Shown piece by piece: positions 17,987 to 25,680 of a stretch of 64,000 nucleotides of DNA. Numbering within the stretch: the first letter of the stretch is position 1; each line of letters starts with the position of its first letter. Position numbers and translations under genes: made by a program. The stretch comes from Arenimonas soli. Lineage in GTDB: Bacteria > Pseudomonadota > Gammaproteobacteria > Xanthomonadales > Xanthomonadaceae. The notes beneath the pieces were generated by a model. The model had not been told where the DNA came from, did not search any database, and was given only the letters and a program-made list of their open reading frames with translations. Location: contig NZ_BMKC01000001.1 of the NCBI RefSeq assembly GCF_014643775.1, positions 62,001-126,000 of the forward strand, written 5' to 3'.

Positions 17987-18903
17987 GCCTTTCCCGCACC
18001 CTGGCGCTGATCGGCGCCCCCACCGACATCGGCGCCGGCCATCGCGGCGCCGTCATGGGGCCCGAAGCCCTGCGCGTGGCCGGACTGGGCGAAGCCCTGC
18101 ACGAGCGCGGCCTGGAGGTCATCGACACCGGCAACCTCGCCGGCCCGGCCAATCCCTGGCTGCCGCCGACCGAGGGCTACCGCCATCTCGAACAGGTCGT
18201 GGAGTGGAACCGCCTGGTCATGGAGGCCGTGCAGGCCGAACTTGGCAAGGGCCGCCTGCCGGTGCTGCTGGGCGGCGACCATTGCCTGGCCCTGGGCAGC
18301 ATCAAGGCCGTCGCGCGCCACTGCAGGGACACCGGCAAGAAGCTGCGCATCCTCTGGCTCGACGCCCATGCCGACTTCAACACCAGCGACGTGACGCCTT
18401 CGGGCAACGTGCACGGCATGCCCGTGGCCTGCCTGTGCGGCGTGGGCCCGAAGTCGCTGACGCACCTGGGCGGCGATTCCCCGGCGATCGATCCGGGCGT
18501 GCTGCGCCAGATCGGCATCCGTTCGGTGGACCAGGGCGAAAAGCGCCTGGTGAAGGAATACGGCGTCGACATCTACGACATGCGCTACATCGACGAAATC
18601 GGCATGAAGCGGGTGATGGAGGAAGCCCTGGAAGGCATCGACGACCAGACCCACGTGCACGTCAGCTTCGACGTGGATTTCCTGGACCCGTCGATCGCCC
18701 CCGGCGTGGGCACGACCGTTCCGGGCGGCCCGAACTACCGGGAGGCGCAGCTGGTGATGGAGATGATCGCCGACACCGGCCGCCTGGGTTCGCTGGACAT
18801 CATGGAACTCAACCCGGCCTATGACGACCACAACCGCACCGGCAAGCTGGCCGTGGACCTGGTGGAAAGCCTGTTCGGCAAGTCGACCCTGATGCGCGAC
18901 TGA
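17983..18903 (+). CDS. rocF: Arginase
   Basis: A 306-residue ureohydrolase that splits arginine into ornithine and urea. The dimanganese ligands are visible: His100 in LGGDHCLALGS, Asp127/His129/Asp131 in WLDAHADFNT, and Asp230/Asp232 in SFDVDFLDPS. SGNVHGMP is the substrate-loop signature typical of true arginases rather than agmatinases. The length matches the family. It overlaps the rhodanese gene by 4 nt. No urease or ornithine enzyme lies in the window. Confidence 0.93.
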   Translation: MSLSRTLALIGAPTDIGAGHRGAVMGPEALRVAGLGEALHERGLEVIDTGNLAGPANPWLPPTEGYRHLEQVVEWNRLVMEAVQAELGKGRLPVLLGGDHCLALGSIKAVARHCRDTGKKLRILWLDAHADFNTSDVTPSGNVHGMPVACLCGVGPKSLTHLGGDSPAIDPGVLRQIGIRSVDQGEKRLVKEYGVDIYDMRYIDEIGMKRVMEEALEGIDDQTHVHVSFDVDFLDPSIAPGVGTTVPGGPNYREAQLVMEMIADTGRLGSLDIMELNPAYDDHNRTGKLAVDLVESLFGKSTLMRD

Positions 18904-18944
18904 ACCGGGGCGTGAATCATCCGTGAAACACGTGCGGGGAATGA

Positions 18945-18972
18945 TTGACAGCCCCCCCGCGAGGTCTAGACT
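18945..18972 (+). promoter_or_regulatory. Strong sigma-70 promoter of the entericidin-like gene
   Basis: A perfect TTGACA at 18945-18950, a 16-nt spacer and TAGACT at 18967-18972, 31 nt ahead of the ATG. It is the best promoter match I found in the window and implies constitutive or high expression of the tiny lipoprotein downstream. Confidence 0.7.
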
Positions 18973-19002
18973 CAAGCAGCAACCCACCCACAGGAGTTAC
19001 CC

Positions 19003-19143
19003 ATGACCCGTACCCGTCTGATGCTGGCGGCCATGCTTGCCGCGTTCGCGCTCTCTGGCTGCAACACCGTCGAAGGTTTCGGCAAGGATGTCTCCAAGGC
19101 CGGCGACGAGCTCGAGGAAGCGGCGGAAAAGGCCAAGAACTGA
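19003..19143 (+). CDS. Entericidin-like small lipoprotein
   Basis: A 46-residue peptide. Its signal peptide ends in the lipobox ALSGC (Cys19), and the mature part begins NTVEGFGKDVSKAGDELEE, which is the entericidin A/B pattern: a short amphipathic helix on a lipidated Cys. CAGGAG precedes the ATG at good spacing. It has its own strong promoter and an intrinsic terminator, so it is a single-gene unit. In E. coli the EcnA/EcnB pair acts as antidote and toxin in stationary phase; only one member is present here, and in many proteobacteria the solo form is simply an abundant envelope lipoprotein. Confidence 0.85.
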   Translation: MTRTRLMLAAMLAAFALSGCNTVEGFGKDVSKAGDELEEAAEKAKN

Positions 19144-19174
19144 TCGGCATCTTTGTCGACAGATCGACACGAAG

Positions 19175-19206
19175 AGGCCAGGCAGGAATGCCTGGCCTTC
19201 TTCTTT
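19175..19206 (+). terminator. Intrinsic terminator after the entericidin-like gene
   Basis: A 10-bp perfect stem AGGCCAGGCA/TGCCTGGCCT with a GGAA loop, followed by TCTTCTTT. It stands between convergent genes and may also slow transcription from the minus strand. Confidence 0.85.
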
Positions 19207-19215
19207 GCGCGGGCT

Positions 19216-20007
19216 TCAGGGGTCCGGGGCGAAGCCGATCGGGAAGGCTTCCGGCGCGTCGCGGTAATGCGGCCAGCGGCGCGGCAGCACGCCGCGGGCC
19301 AGCAGGGCTTCGGTGCCGTCGTAGTGCAGCTGCAGGGTTTGCGCCGGCCAGCGGCTGGCGCGTTCGAAGCGGGTGGTGGTGGCGGCGTCCCAGCGACGCT
19401 CGCCGTGGCCGGTGCCGACCTGCTGGCGGGCCAGGCCTTGGTCCATGCGGCTCGATTCCGCCGACGGTGCGGCGGCGTCGCTGGCGTGTCCGGGTTTGCC
19501 CGATCCGCGTGATTCCTGGCGTGCGATCGGCGCCGGATACGACGGGTAGGCCGGCGCCTGGCGTTCGCGGAACACCGCCACGCCGATCACGCCGACGTTG
19601 CCGGGCCGGCCGGTGCGGGCGGCGTAGCTGTCGGGCAGGGCGGTGAAGTGGAACTGCGCGACCTCGGACAGGTTCTTGCGCCAGCCGCGCACCTCAAGCC
19701 GCTGCCAGGGCCCCAGCACGTAGCCGGACTGGCCGGTGCCGGCGGTCTCGCCGCTGATGGCGTTGACGCCGTCCACCGACACCACCGCCAGGACCCGTTC
19801 GCCGGTGGTGTTGTGCAGCACCAGGCTGTAGCGGTGGCCGGGGCGGCCTTCGACGTAGTGGCGGCCGCGGTGCGGGTGCCAGGGCAGGGTGTGGCCCAGG
19901 TCGAGGTCCTGCACCTGCAGGTCGACCAGGGGCGCCTGGCGGGCGCAGGCGGGCGGGCTGGCCAGGGCGGCCAGGGCGAGCATCATCAGGGCGATCGGTG
20001 TCTTCAC
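19216..20007 (-). CDS. Exported protein of unknown function
   Basis: About 263 residues from GTG 20007, chosen because GAGGAG lies 6 nt upstream and the signal peptide (TPIALMMLALAALASPPACA) starts there; an ATG at 20034 would add nine residues. The first half of the mature protein looks like a beta-sandwich: HTLPWHPHRGRHYVEGRPG, LVLHNTTGERVLAVVSVDG, VLGPWQRLEVRGWRKN. A Ser/Pro/Ala linker follows, then a basic C-terminal part that includes a His-rich stretch and ends IGFAPDP. I recognise no named family, though the fold hints at adhesion or envelope binding. It is divergent from trpS. Confidence 0.72.
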   Translation of the reverse strand: MKTPIALMMLALAALASPPACARQAPLVDLQVQDLDLGHTLPWHPHRGRHYVEGRPGHRYSLVLHNTTGERVLAVVSVDGVNAISGETAGTGQSGYVLGPWQRLEVRGWRKNLSEVAQFHFTALPDSYAARTGRPGNVGVIGVAVFRERQAPAYPSYPAPIARQESRGSGKPGHASDAAAPSAESSRMDQGLARQQVGTGHGERRWDAATTTRFERASRWPAQTLQLHYDGTEALLARGVLPRRWPHYRDAPEAFPIGFAPDP

Positions 20008-20111
20008 GGCGGGCTCCTCGTTCGGGGTAGGCAATGCAACGTTCCGGCGGCCGGAACGGGGTTGGTCCGCCGACGCGGTAAACTCGCGGGGTTCCTTCGC
20101 CCGATGACTCC

Positions 20112-21434
20112 ATGACCGTTACCCGCGTACTCACCGGCATCACCACCTCCGGCACCCCGCACCTGGGCAACTACGCCGGCGCCATCCGCCCGGCGGTGGC
20201 CGCCAGCCGCCAGCCGCGCGTGGAAAGCTTCTTTTTCCTGGCCGACTACCACGCCCTGATCAAGGTGCAGGACCCGGCCCGGGTGCAGCGTTCGACCCTG
20301 GAAATCGCTGCCAGCTGGCTGGCCTGCGGCCTGGACCCGGACCAGGTCTGGTTCTACCGCCAGTCCGACATCCCCGAGATCCCGGAGCTGACCTGGCTGC
20401 TGACCTGCGTGGCCGGCAAGGGCCTGCTCAACCGCGCCCATGCCTACAAGGCGGCGGTGGACAAGAACACCGCCGCCGGCGAAGACCCCGACGCCGGCGT
20501 CAGCGCCGGCCTGTTCATGTATCCGGTGCTGATGGCCGCCGACATCCTGATGTTCAAGGCGCACTCGGTGCCGGTGGGCCGCGACCAGGTGCAGCACATC
20601 GAGATGGCGCGCGATTTCGGCGCCCGCTTCAACCATCTCTACGGCGAGCACTTCGTGCTGCCCGAAGCGGCGGTGGAAGAAAACGTCGCCACCCTGCCGG
20701 GCCTGGACGGCCGCAAGATGAGCAAGAGCTACGACAACACCATCCCGCTGTTCGCGCCGCGCGACACGCTCAGGAAGCTGGTGTTCTCTATCGTCACCGA
20801 CTCGCGGGCGCCCGGCGAGGCCAAGGACACCGAAGGCTCGGCGCTGTTCCAGCTGCACCAGGCCTTCTCGACGCCGGCGCAGTCGGCCGACTTCGCCCGG
20901 GCCTTCGCCGACGGCATCGGCTGGGGCGACGCCAAGCAGGCCCTGTACGAACGGCTGGACGAGGAACTGGCCCCGCTGCGCGACAAGTACGAGGCGCTGA
21001 TGGCCCGTCCGGACCATATCGAGGACGTGCTGCGCGCCGGCGGCGAAAAGGCCCGCCGCATCGCCAGGCCCCTGATGGCCGAGCTGCGCCGGGCCGTGGG
21101 CCTGCGCGACCTGCGCGAGCAGGCTGGTGCGAAGTCGGCGGGCGGCGGGAAGCAGGCGCGACCCCAGTTCAAGCAGTACCGGGAAAAGGACGGTCGCTTC
21201 CACTTCAAGCTCGTGGATGGCGACGGCCAGGAACTGCTGGGCGGCGGTGGCTTCGATTCGCCGCGTGACGCCGGGGTCCGGGTCGCGCGCCTGAAGCTTG
21301 AAGGTGCCAGCGACCTGCGCGAAGAGGACGGCGGCCTGTGGCTGGGCGACCTGCGGATAGGCACGCTGGCGTCGGGGGTGTCGCTGGATGCGGCGAAATC
21401 CGCACTGCAGGCCTTCGTCGAGGAGGGTGCCTGA
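20112..21434 (+). CDS. trpS: Tryptophanyl-tRNA synthetase with C-terminal extension
   Basis: A 440-residue class I synthetase. The HIGH-type motif is TPHLGNYAG (residues 15-23) and KMSKS is at 202-206. The catalytic core ends near residue 335, the usual length of bacterial TrpRS. About 100 further residues follow: a Gly/Lys linker and a region KDGRFHFKLVDGDGQEL that resembles the small YegP/DUF1508 fold. Such long forms are found in xanthomonads. The start follows a leader without a clear ribosome site. The stop overlaps the next gene (TGATG). Confidence 0.95.
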   Translation: MTVTRVLTGITTSGTPHLGNYAGAIRPAVAASRQPRVESFFFLADYHALIKVQDPARVQRSTLEIAASWLACGLDPDQVWFYRQSDIPEIPELTWLLTCVAGKGLLNRAHAYKAAVDKNTAAGEDPDAGVSAGLFMYPVLMAADILMFKAHSVPVGRDQVQHIEMARDFGARFNHLYGEHFVLPEAAVEENVATLPGLDGRKMSKSYDNTIPLFAPRDTLRKLVFSIVTDSRAPGEAKDTEGSALFQLHQAFSTPAQSADFARAFADGIGWGDAKQALYERLDEELAPLRDKYEALMARPDHIEDVLRAGGEKARRIARPLMAELRRAVGLRDLREQAGAKSAGGGKQARPQFKQYREKDGRFHFKLVDGDGQELLGGGGFDSPRDAGVRVARLKLEGASDLREEDGGLWLGDLRIGTLASGVSLDAAKSALQAFVEEGA

Positions 21435-21748
21435 TGGCCGACGTCGCCGACCTCGCCCTGATCCTGTTCCTGCCCTGGTTCGCGATCCTGGGCGTGCTGT
21501 ACTGGGTCTACCCGCGCACGCTTGAAAAGACCGCCGCGCGCCGGCGCTTCGACGTCACCGCCCTGGTCCTGGCCTTCCTGGCGGCCTTCCTCGCCGGGCG
21601 CTGGGGCTATGCCACGGCGGCCACCGGCATCGAGGCGGGGCCGATCTGGCGGCAGGTGCTGGCCAGCCTGCTGGCCTACAAGGCCTTCCTGCTGGTCGTG
21701 GGTGCGGCCTGGGCCCTGCGCGGGCAGCGGTTCCGCCGGGCGGTTTGA
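21434..21748 (+). CDS. Small integral membrane protein
   Basis: A 104-residue protein with about three hydrophobic segments: LALILFLPWFAILGVLYWVY, VTALVLAFLAAFLAG and VLASLLAYKAFLLVVGAAW. It overlaps the trpS stop by 1 nt, so it is co-expressed with trpS. AGGAGGG precedes the start. No catalytic motif is visible and I recognise no family beyond a conserved-hypothetical look. Confidence 0.7.
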   Translation: MADVADLALILFLPWFAILGVLYWVYPRTLEKTAARRRFDVTALVLAFLAAFLAGRWGYATAATGIEAGPIWRQVLASLLAYKAFLLVVGAAWALRGQRFRRAV

Positions 21749-21803
21749 TTGCGTTGGGGTTGCCTGGCCTAGACTGCACCGACTCCGCGAGCGAGGAAGT
21801 GCG

Positions 21804-22895
21804 ATGACCGCGAACCTTGGCCCGTCCACCGGCTGGAGCCCGCCGCCGGACGACCAGCGCCGGCTGCAGGCCCTGCGCCGCTACCGCATCCTCGACAGCC
21901 TGCCCGAACAGGCCTTCGAAGACGTGGTGCAGCTGGCGACCACCATTTGCGGCACGCCGCAGGCAGTGGTGACCTTCATTGATGAAGACCGGCAGTGGTT
22001 CAAGGCCAGCCGCGGCATCAAGGGCGAAGAAACCGAGCGTGGCATCGCCTTCTGCGACATCGCGATCCGCAGGCCGGACGAAGTCACCATCGTCCGGGAC
22101 GCCTCGCAGCACCCCGTGTTCCGGAACTACCCGCAGGTCACCGGTGAAGACCACCTGCGCTTCTACGCCGGTGCGCCCATGGTCACGCCCGACGGCTTCG
22201 CGCTGGGTTCGGTCTGCGTGGTGGACGTGGTGCCGCGCGACCTGAGCCTGGAACAGGTCGAGTCATTGCGCGCGCTGGCGCGCATGGCCGTGGCCCTGCT
22301 GGAACTGCGCCAGCGCGAACTCGAGGCCCAGCGCCTGCTGGCCGAGCGCGAACTGGCCACGCGCGAGCTGCAGGACTACCAGCGCAGCCTCGAGGCGCGC
22401 AACACCGCCCTGGCCGAAGAGGCCCGGCGCGACTCGCTGACCGGCCTGCTCAACCGGGGCGGGCTGGAGCAGGCCACGATGGGTGGTTTCTGGGCCGGCG
22501 GCGGCCAGTTCACCGTGGCCGTGCTCGACATCGACCACTTCAAGCGCATCAACGACAACCACGGCCACGCCACCGGTGACGACGTGCTGCGCCTGGTCGG
22601 CGAACAGATCCTGCAGGCGGTCCGCGGCGGCGACGTGGCGGTGCGCTATGGCGGCGAGGAATTCCTGGTGCTGATGCCGGCGACGCCGCCGGACGGCGCG
22701 ATCACCGTGATCGAACGCATCCGCCAGACCGTGGCAAGCCACCCGGACCTGCCGGTGCCGGTAACCCTGTCGGCCGGCATCGCCAGCGGCCAGGCCGGGC
22801 GCGATGCGACCGAATCCGTGTTCGAACGCGCCGACCAGGCCCTGTACCAGGCCAAGCGGCGCGGGCGCGACCGGATCGAGGTTGCCGACGACTAG
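21804..22895 (+). CDS. GAF-domain diguanylate cyclase
   Basis: A 363-residue soluble protein. Residues 15-170 are a GAF domain of the type that begins RLQALRRYRILDSLPEQAFEDVV and includes FCDIAI and FYAGAPM. A coiled-coil linker follows, then a GGDEF domain from about residue 205 (DSLTGLLNRGG) with an intact active site YGGEEFLVLMP. An RxxD inhibitory site (RGGD) sits five residues before it, so product inhibition is expected. GAGGAAG lies before ATG 21804. It makes c-di-GMP in response to an unknown small ligand. With the LOV protein it is the second c-di-GMP enzyme in the window. Confidence 0.92.
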   Translation: MTANLGPSTGWSPPPDDQRRLQALRRYRILDSLPEQAFEDVVQLATTICGTPQAVVTFIDEDRQWFKASRGIKGEETERGIAFCDIAIRRPDEVTIVRDASQHPVFRNYPQVTGEDHLRFYAGAPMVTPDGFALGSVCVVDVVPRDLSLEQVESLRALARMAVALLELRQRELEAQRLLAERELATRELQDYQRSLEARNTALAEEARRDSLTGLLNRGGLEQATMGGFWAGGGQFTVAVLDIDHFKRINDNHGHATGDDVLRLVGEQILQAVRGGDVAVRYGGEEFLVLMPATPPDGAITVIERIRQTVASHPDLPVPVTLSAGIASGQAGRDATESVFERADQALYQAKRRGRDRIEVADD

Positions 22896-22919
22896 CGCGA
22901 CGGCCGGGCCGCGCGGCGG

Positions 22920-23309
22920 TCAGGGATGGACGTTGGCGTTGGCGCGGGTCAGGCGCTTGCGCGCGCGCACCACGCAGAAGCGGTGTCCGGTGGGCGCTTC
23001 GAGCACGATCCAGCGGCCGTCGTGCGGACGCGAGATCTCCTTCGCGCCCAGCGCCACCAGCCGCCGGGCTTCGGCTTCGATGTCGTCGGTTTCCACGTCC
23101 AGGTGCACGCGCGACGGATGCGCGACCTTCTGGACCTCGATGTGCAGGCCCAGCGCGCTGCCATCGAGGCATGCGTATTTGTCCTGGCCGCCCTCGTCGG
23201 GATCGGTGACGGGCAGGCCCAGGGCCTGGCTCCAGAAACCGGCGGCCTGGCCCAGCGAGCCGCCCTCGCAGTCGATGATGAAACCCGCCAGCCGACTGCG
23301 GTGGGCCAT
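22920..23309 (-). CDS. VOC-superfamily protein (glyoxalase/dioxygenase fold)
   Basis: A 129-residue single VOC module: LAGFIIDCEGGSLGQAAGFW at the start, VHLDVETDDIEAEARRLVALGA in the middle and WIVLEAPTGHRFCVV near the end, the usual beta-alpha-beta-beta-beta pattern. His69 in VHLDV and Glu in LEAPTG could bind metal. Its ATG overlaps the stop of the E2 gene, so it is the last cistron of the dehydrogenase operon. The substrate is unknown. Confidence 0.82.
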   Translation of the reverse strand: MAHRSRLAGFIIDCEGGSLGQAAGFWSQALGLPVTDPDEGGQDKYACLDGSALGLHIEVQKVAHPSRVHLDVETDDIEAEARRLVALGAKEISRPHDGRWIVLEAPTGHRFCVVRARKRLTRANANVHP

Positions 23310-24688
23310 CAGCGGGCTTTCTGCAGGTCGTCGATCAGGGCGCGCAGGAAACGTGCGGCCTCGCCGCCGGTGGCGGCGCGGTGGTCGAAGGTGAGCGAGA
23401 GCGGCATGATGCGGTGCGTTTCAAGCCCGCCCAGCACCGGCACCACGGCGTGGTGCAGGCGGCCGGCGCCGATGATGGCCACGCAGGGCGGCACCACCAC
23501 GGGCGTGGCGTACTTGCCGGCGAAGACGCCGAAGTTCGACAGCATGATGGTGTAGTCGCGCAGCTCTTCCGGTGGCAGCGAGCGGTTCTTGACGCCGTCG
23601 CGGATGCGGTTGATGGCCTGGCGCACCTGGTAGGGTTCGAGCCGCTCGGCGTTGCGCAGGTTGGCCACGAACAGGCCTTCGGGTGAATCCACCGCGATGC
23701 CCACGTCCACGCGCGCATGCCGGCGCAGCGTGCCTTCCTTGGCGTTGAGCCAGGCGTTCATCGCCGGCTCGGCTTCGGCGGCCACGGCGATCGCGCGGAT
23801 CATGCGCGCCATGATGTCCTCGCCAGGCGCCCAGGCATTGATGTCGGCGTCGTCCATCAGCGAGGTCGGCACGACCTCGGCGTGGGCCTGGGACATCGTG
23901 CGCACCATGTTGCGGCGCACGCCGCGGATGGGTTCGTCGACGTCCAGCGCTGCGTCGGACCGGGCCGGCGCCGCACGACCCGGCGACGGCGCCTCGGCCC
24001 GCGACGGCGCCGGTTTGGCGGCAGCGGCCGCCGGGCGCCCGCCTGCGGCACCGGCGGGGGCGCTGCCCTCCGCCGCCGCCTTCTTGACGTCCGCGGCCGT
24101 GACCACGCCGTCGGTGCCGGTGGCCTTCACGCGCGAAAGGTCGACCTTGAGCTTGCGCGCAAGCGCACGCACGGCCGGCATGGCGCGCACGCCGCCGACG
24201 ACGGACGCCTGCTCGCTGCGCACGGCGTTGGAACTTTGCATGGCGCCGACGACGGTGCCGGCGTCGGCCGATTCTTCAGCTTCGTCCTGCGGCTCCTCGC
24301 GGATCTCGCCGCCGATGTCGGAGGCGACCACCGTCAGGTCGTCGCCGTCGTCGCGGGATTCTTCGTTGGGCACCGGATTGCCGGCGCCCTTGTGGCCATG
24401 CGAATGCCCGGTGTCCTGGGCATCGGCGCGCTGGGGCAGGGACGGGTCGAGTTCGATCTCGACCAGCCAGCTGCCGGTTTCGATGACGTCGCCGGCCTTG
24501 CCGGCCAGGCGCGTGACCTTGCCGGAAAACGGCGAGGGCACCTCGACCACGGCCTTGGCGGTTTCCATCGACACCAGCGGCTCGTCGAGCCGGATGACGT
24601 CGCCTTCCTTGACCAGCCACTCGACGATCTCGGCGTCGGGAAGGCCTTCGCCCAGGTCGGGCAGCTTGAACAGCTTCTTGTCGCTCAT
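23309..24688 (-). CDS. bkdB: Dihydrolipoamide acyltransferase, E2 of a branched-chain 2-oxoacid dehydrogenase
   Basis: 459 residues. An N-terminal lipoyl domain carries the lipoylated Lys45 in METAKAVVEV. An acidic Ala/Asp-rich linker follows, then a peripheral-subunit-binding domain (MPAVRALARKLKVDLSRVKATG), a second Pro/Ala linker and the catalytic domain. The active-site motif reads FDHRAATGGEAARF: the catalytic His436 is present, but the usual Asp of DHRxxDG is Thr440. I recall the same change in xanthomonad homologues. GAGGAAA precedes the ATG. It forms the core that binds the E1 encoded upstream; E3 is not in the window. Confidence 0.9.
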   Translation of the reverse strand: MSDKKLFKLPDLGEGLPDAEIVEWLVKEGDVIRLDEPLVSMETAKAVVEVPSPFSGKVTRLAGKAGDVIETGSWLVEIELDPSLPQRADAQDTGHSHGHKGAGNPVPNEESRDDGDDLTVVASDIGGEIREEPQDEAEESADAGTVVGAMQSSNAVRSEQASVVGGVRAMPAVRALARKLKVDLSRVKATGTDGVVTAADVKKAAAEGSAPAGAAGGRPAAAAAKPAPSRAEAPSPGRAAPARSDAALDVDEPIRGVRRNMVRTMSQAHAEVVPTSLMDDADINAWAPGEDIMARMIRAIAVAAEAEPAMNAWLNAKEGTLRRHARVDVGIAVDSPEGLFVANLRNAERLEPYQVRQAINRIRDGVKNRSLPPEELRDYTIMLSNFGVFAGKYATPVVVPPCVAIIGAGRLHHAVVPVLGGLETHRIMPLSLTFDHRAATGGEAARFLRALIDDLQKAR

Positions 24689-24698
24689 GTGTGTTTCC

Positions 24699-25679
24699 TC
24701 AGCCCGCCGCCAGCGCGCGCTTGGCGGCGGCGACGATCTTGTCCACGCTCGGCAGGTACTTCATCTCGAGGCGGAACAGGGGGATATGGGTGTCGTAGCC
24801 GGTGACGCGCTCGACCGGGGCCAGCAGGTCGTACATGGATTCCTCGGCCAGGCGCGCGGCGATCTCGGCGCCGAAACCCGCGGTCTTGGCGGCTTCGTGC
24901 ACGATGACGCAGCGGCCGGTCTTGGCCACCGATTCGCGGATGGTGTCGAAGTCCAGCGGCTTGAGCGTGGCCACGTCGATGACTTCGGCGCTGATGCCCT
25001 GTTTGGCCAGTTCGTCGGCGGCCTCCAGGGTTTCCTTCACCTGCGCGCCCCAGGTGACCAGGGTGAGGTCGTCGCCGTCACGCAGCTGGAAGCACACGTC
25101 CAGCGGCAGCGCCTCGCCGTCGTCGGGCACCTCTTCCTTGTACTGGCGGTAGATGCGCTTGGGCTCCATGAAGATGACCGGGTCCGGGTCGCGGATCGCC
25201 GCCAGCAGCAGGCCGTAGGCACGCTGCGGCGAACTGGGCATCACCACGCGCAGGCCCGGCACGTTGGTGAAGATCGACTCGTTGGCCTCGCTGTGGTGTT
25301 CCGGCGCGCGGATGCCGCCGCCCCAGGGCACGCGCAGCACCATCGGGCAGGTCAGCCGGCCGCGGGTGCGGTAGCGGAAGCGCGCGGCGTGGCAGACGAT
25401 GTGGTCCACCATCGGGTACATGAAGCCGTCGAACTGCGCCTCGGCGACGGGCTTCATGCCCTGCGAGGCCAGGCCGACGGTGAGCCCGGCGATGGTGGTT
25501 TCGTCCAGCGGCGTGTCGATGACGCGCTGGTCGCCGAAGGTCTGCTGCAGGCCGGCGGTGGCGCGGAAGACGCCGCCGTTGACGCCGACGTCCTCGCCGA
25601 TCACCAGCACGGTGTCGTCGGCCTTCATTTCCCAGGCCAGGGCCTGGGTGATCGCTTCGATCAGGGTGATGGCGGCCAT
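24699..25679 (-). CDS. bkdA2: 2-oxoacid dehydrogenase E1, beta subunit
   Basis: A 326-residue transketolase-type beta subunit. Visible signatures are GEDVGVNGGVFRATAGL near residue 28, the thiamine-site region DTPLDETTIAGLTVGLAS, FDGFMYPMVDHIVCHAARFR and the C-terminal half with VIDVATLKPLDFDTI. It pairs with the alpha subunit encoded 1 nt upstream and feeds the E2 encoded 10 nt downstream. The alpha-beta form of E1 separates it from the single-chain pyruvate dehydrogenase of gammaproteobacteria. Branched-chain activity would supply iso/anteiso acyl-CoA primers. Confidence 0.92.
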   Translation of the reverse strand: MAAITLIEAITQALAWEMKADDTVLVIGEDVGVNGGVFRATAGLQQTFGDQRVIDTPLDETTIAGLTVGLASQGMKPVAEAQFDGFMYPMVDHIVCHAARFRYRTRGRLTCPMVLRVPWGGGIRAPEHHSEANESIFTNVPGLRVVMPSSPQRAYGLLLAAIRDPDPVIFMEPKRIYRQYKEEVPDDGEALPLDVCFQLRDGDDLTLVTWGAQVKETLEAADELAKQGISAEVIDVATLKPLDFDTIRESVAKTGRCVIVHEAAKTAGFGAEIAARLAEESMYDLLAPVERVTGYDTHIPLFRLEMKYLPSVDKIVAAAKRALAAG

Positions 25680-25680
25680 C

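Noticed and set aside
18904-19002. Possible toxin partner for the entericidin-like gene
   Set aside because: No second short lipobox-containing frame is present on either side; only the promoter is found.
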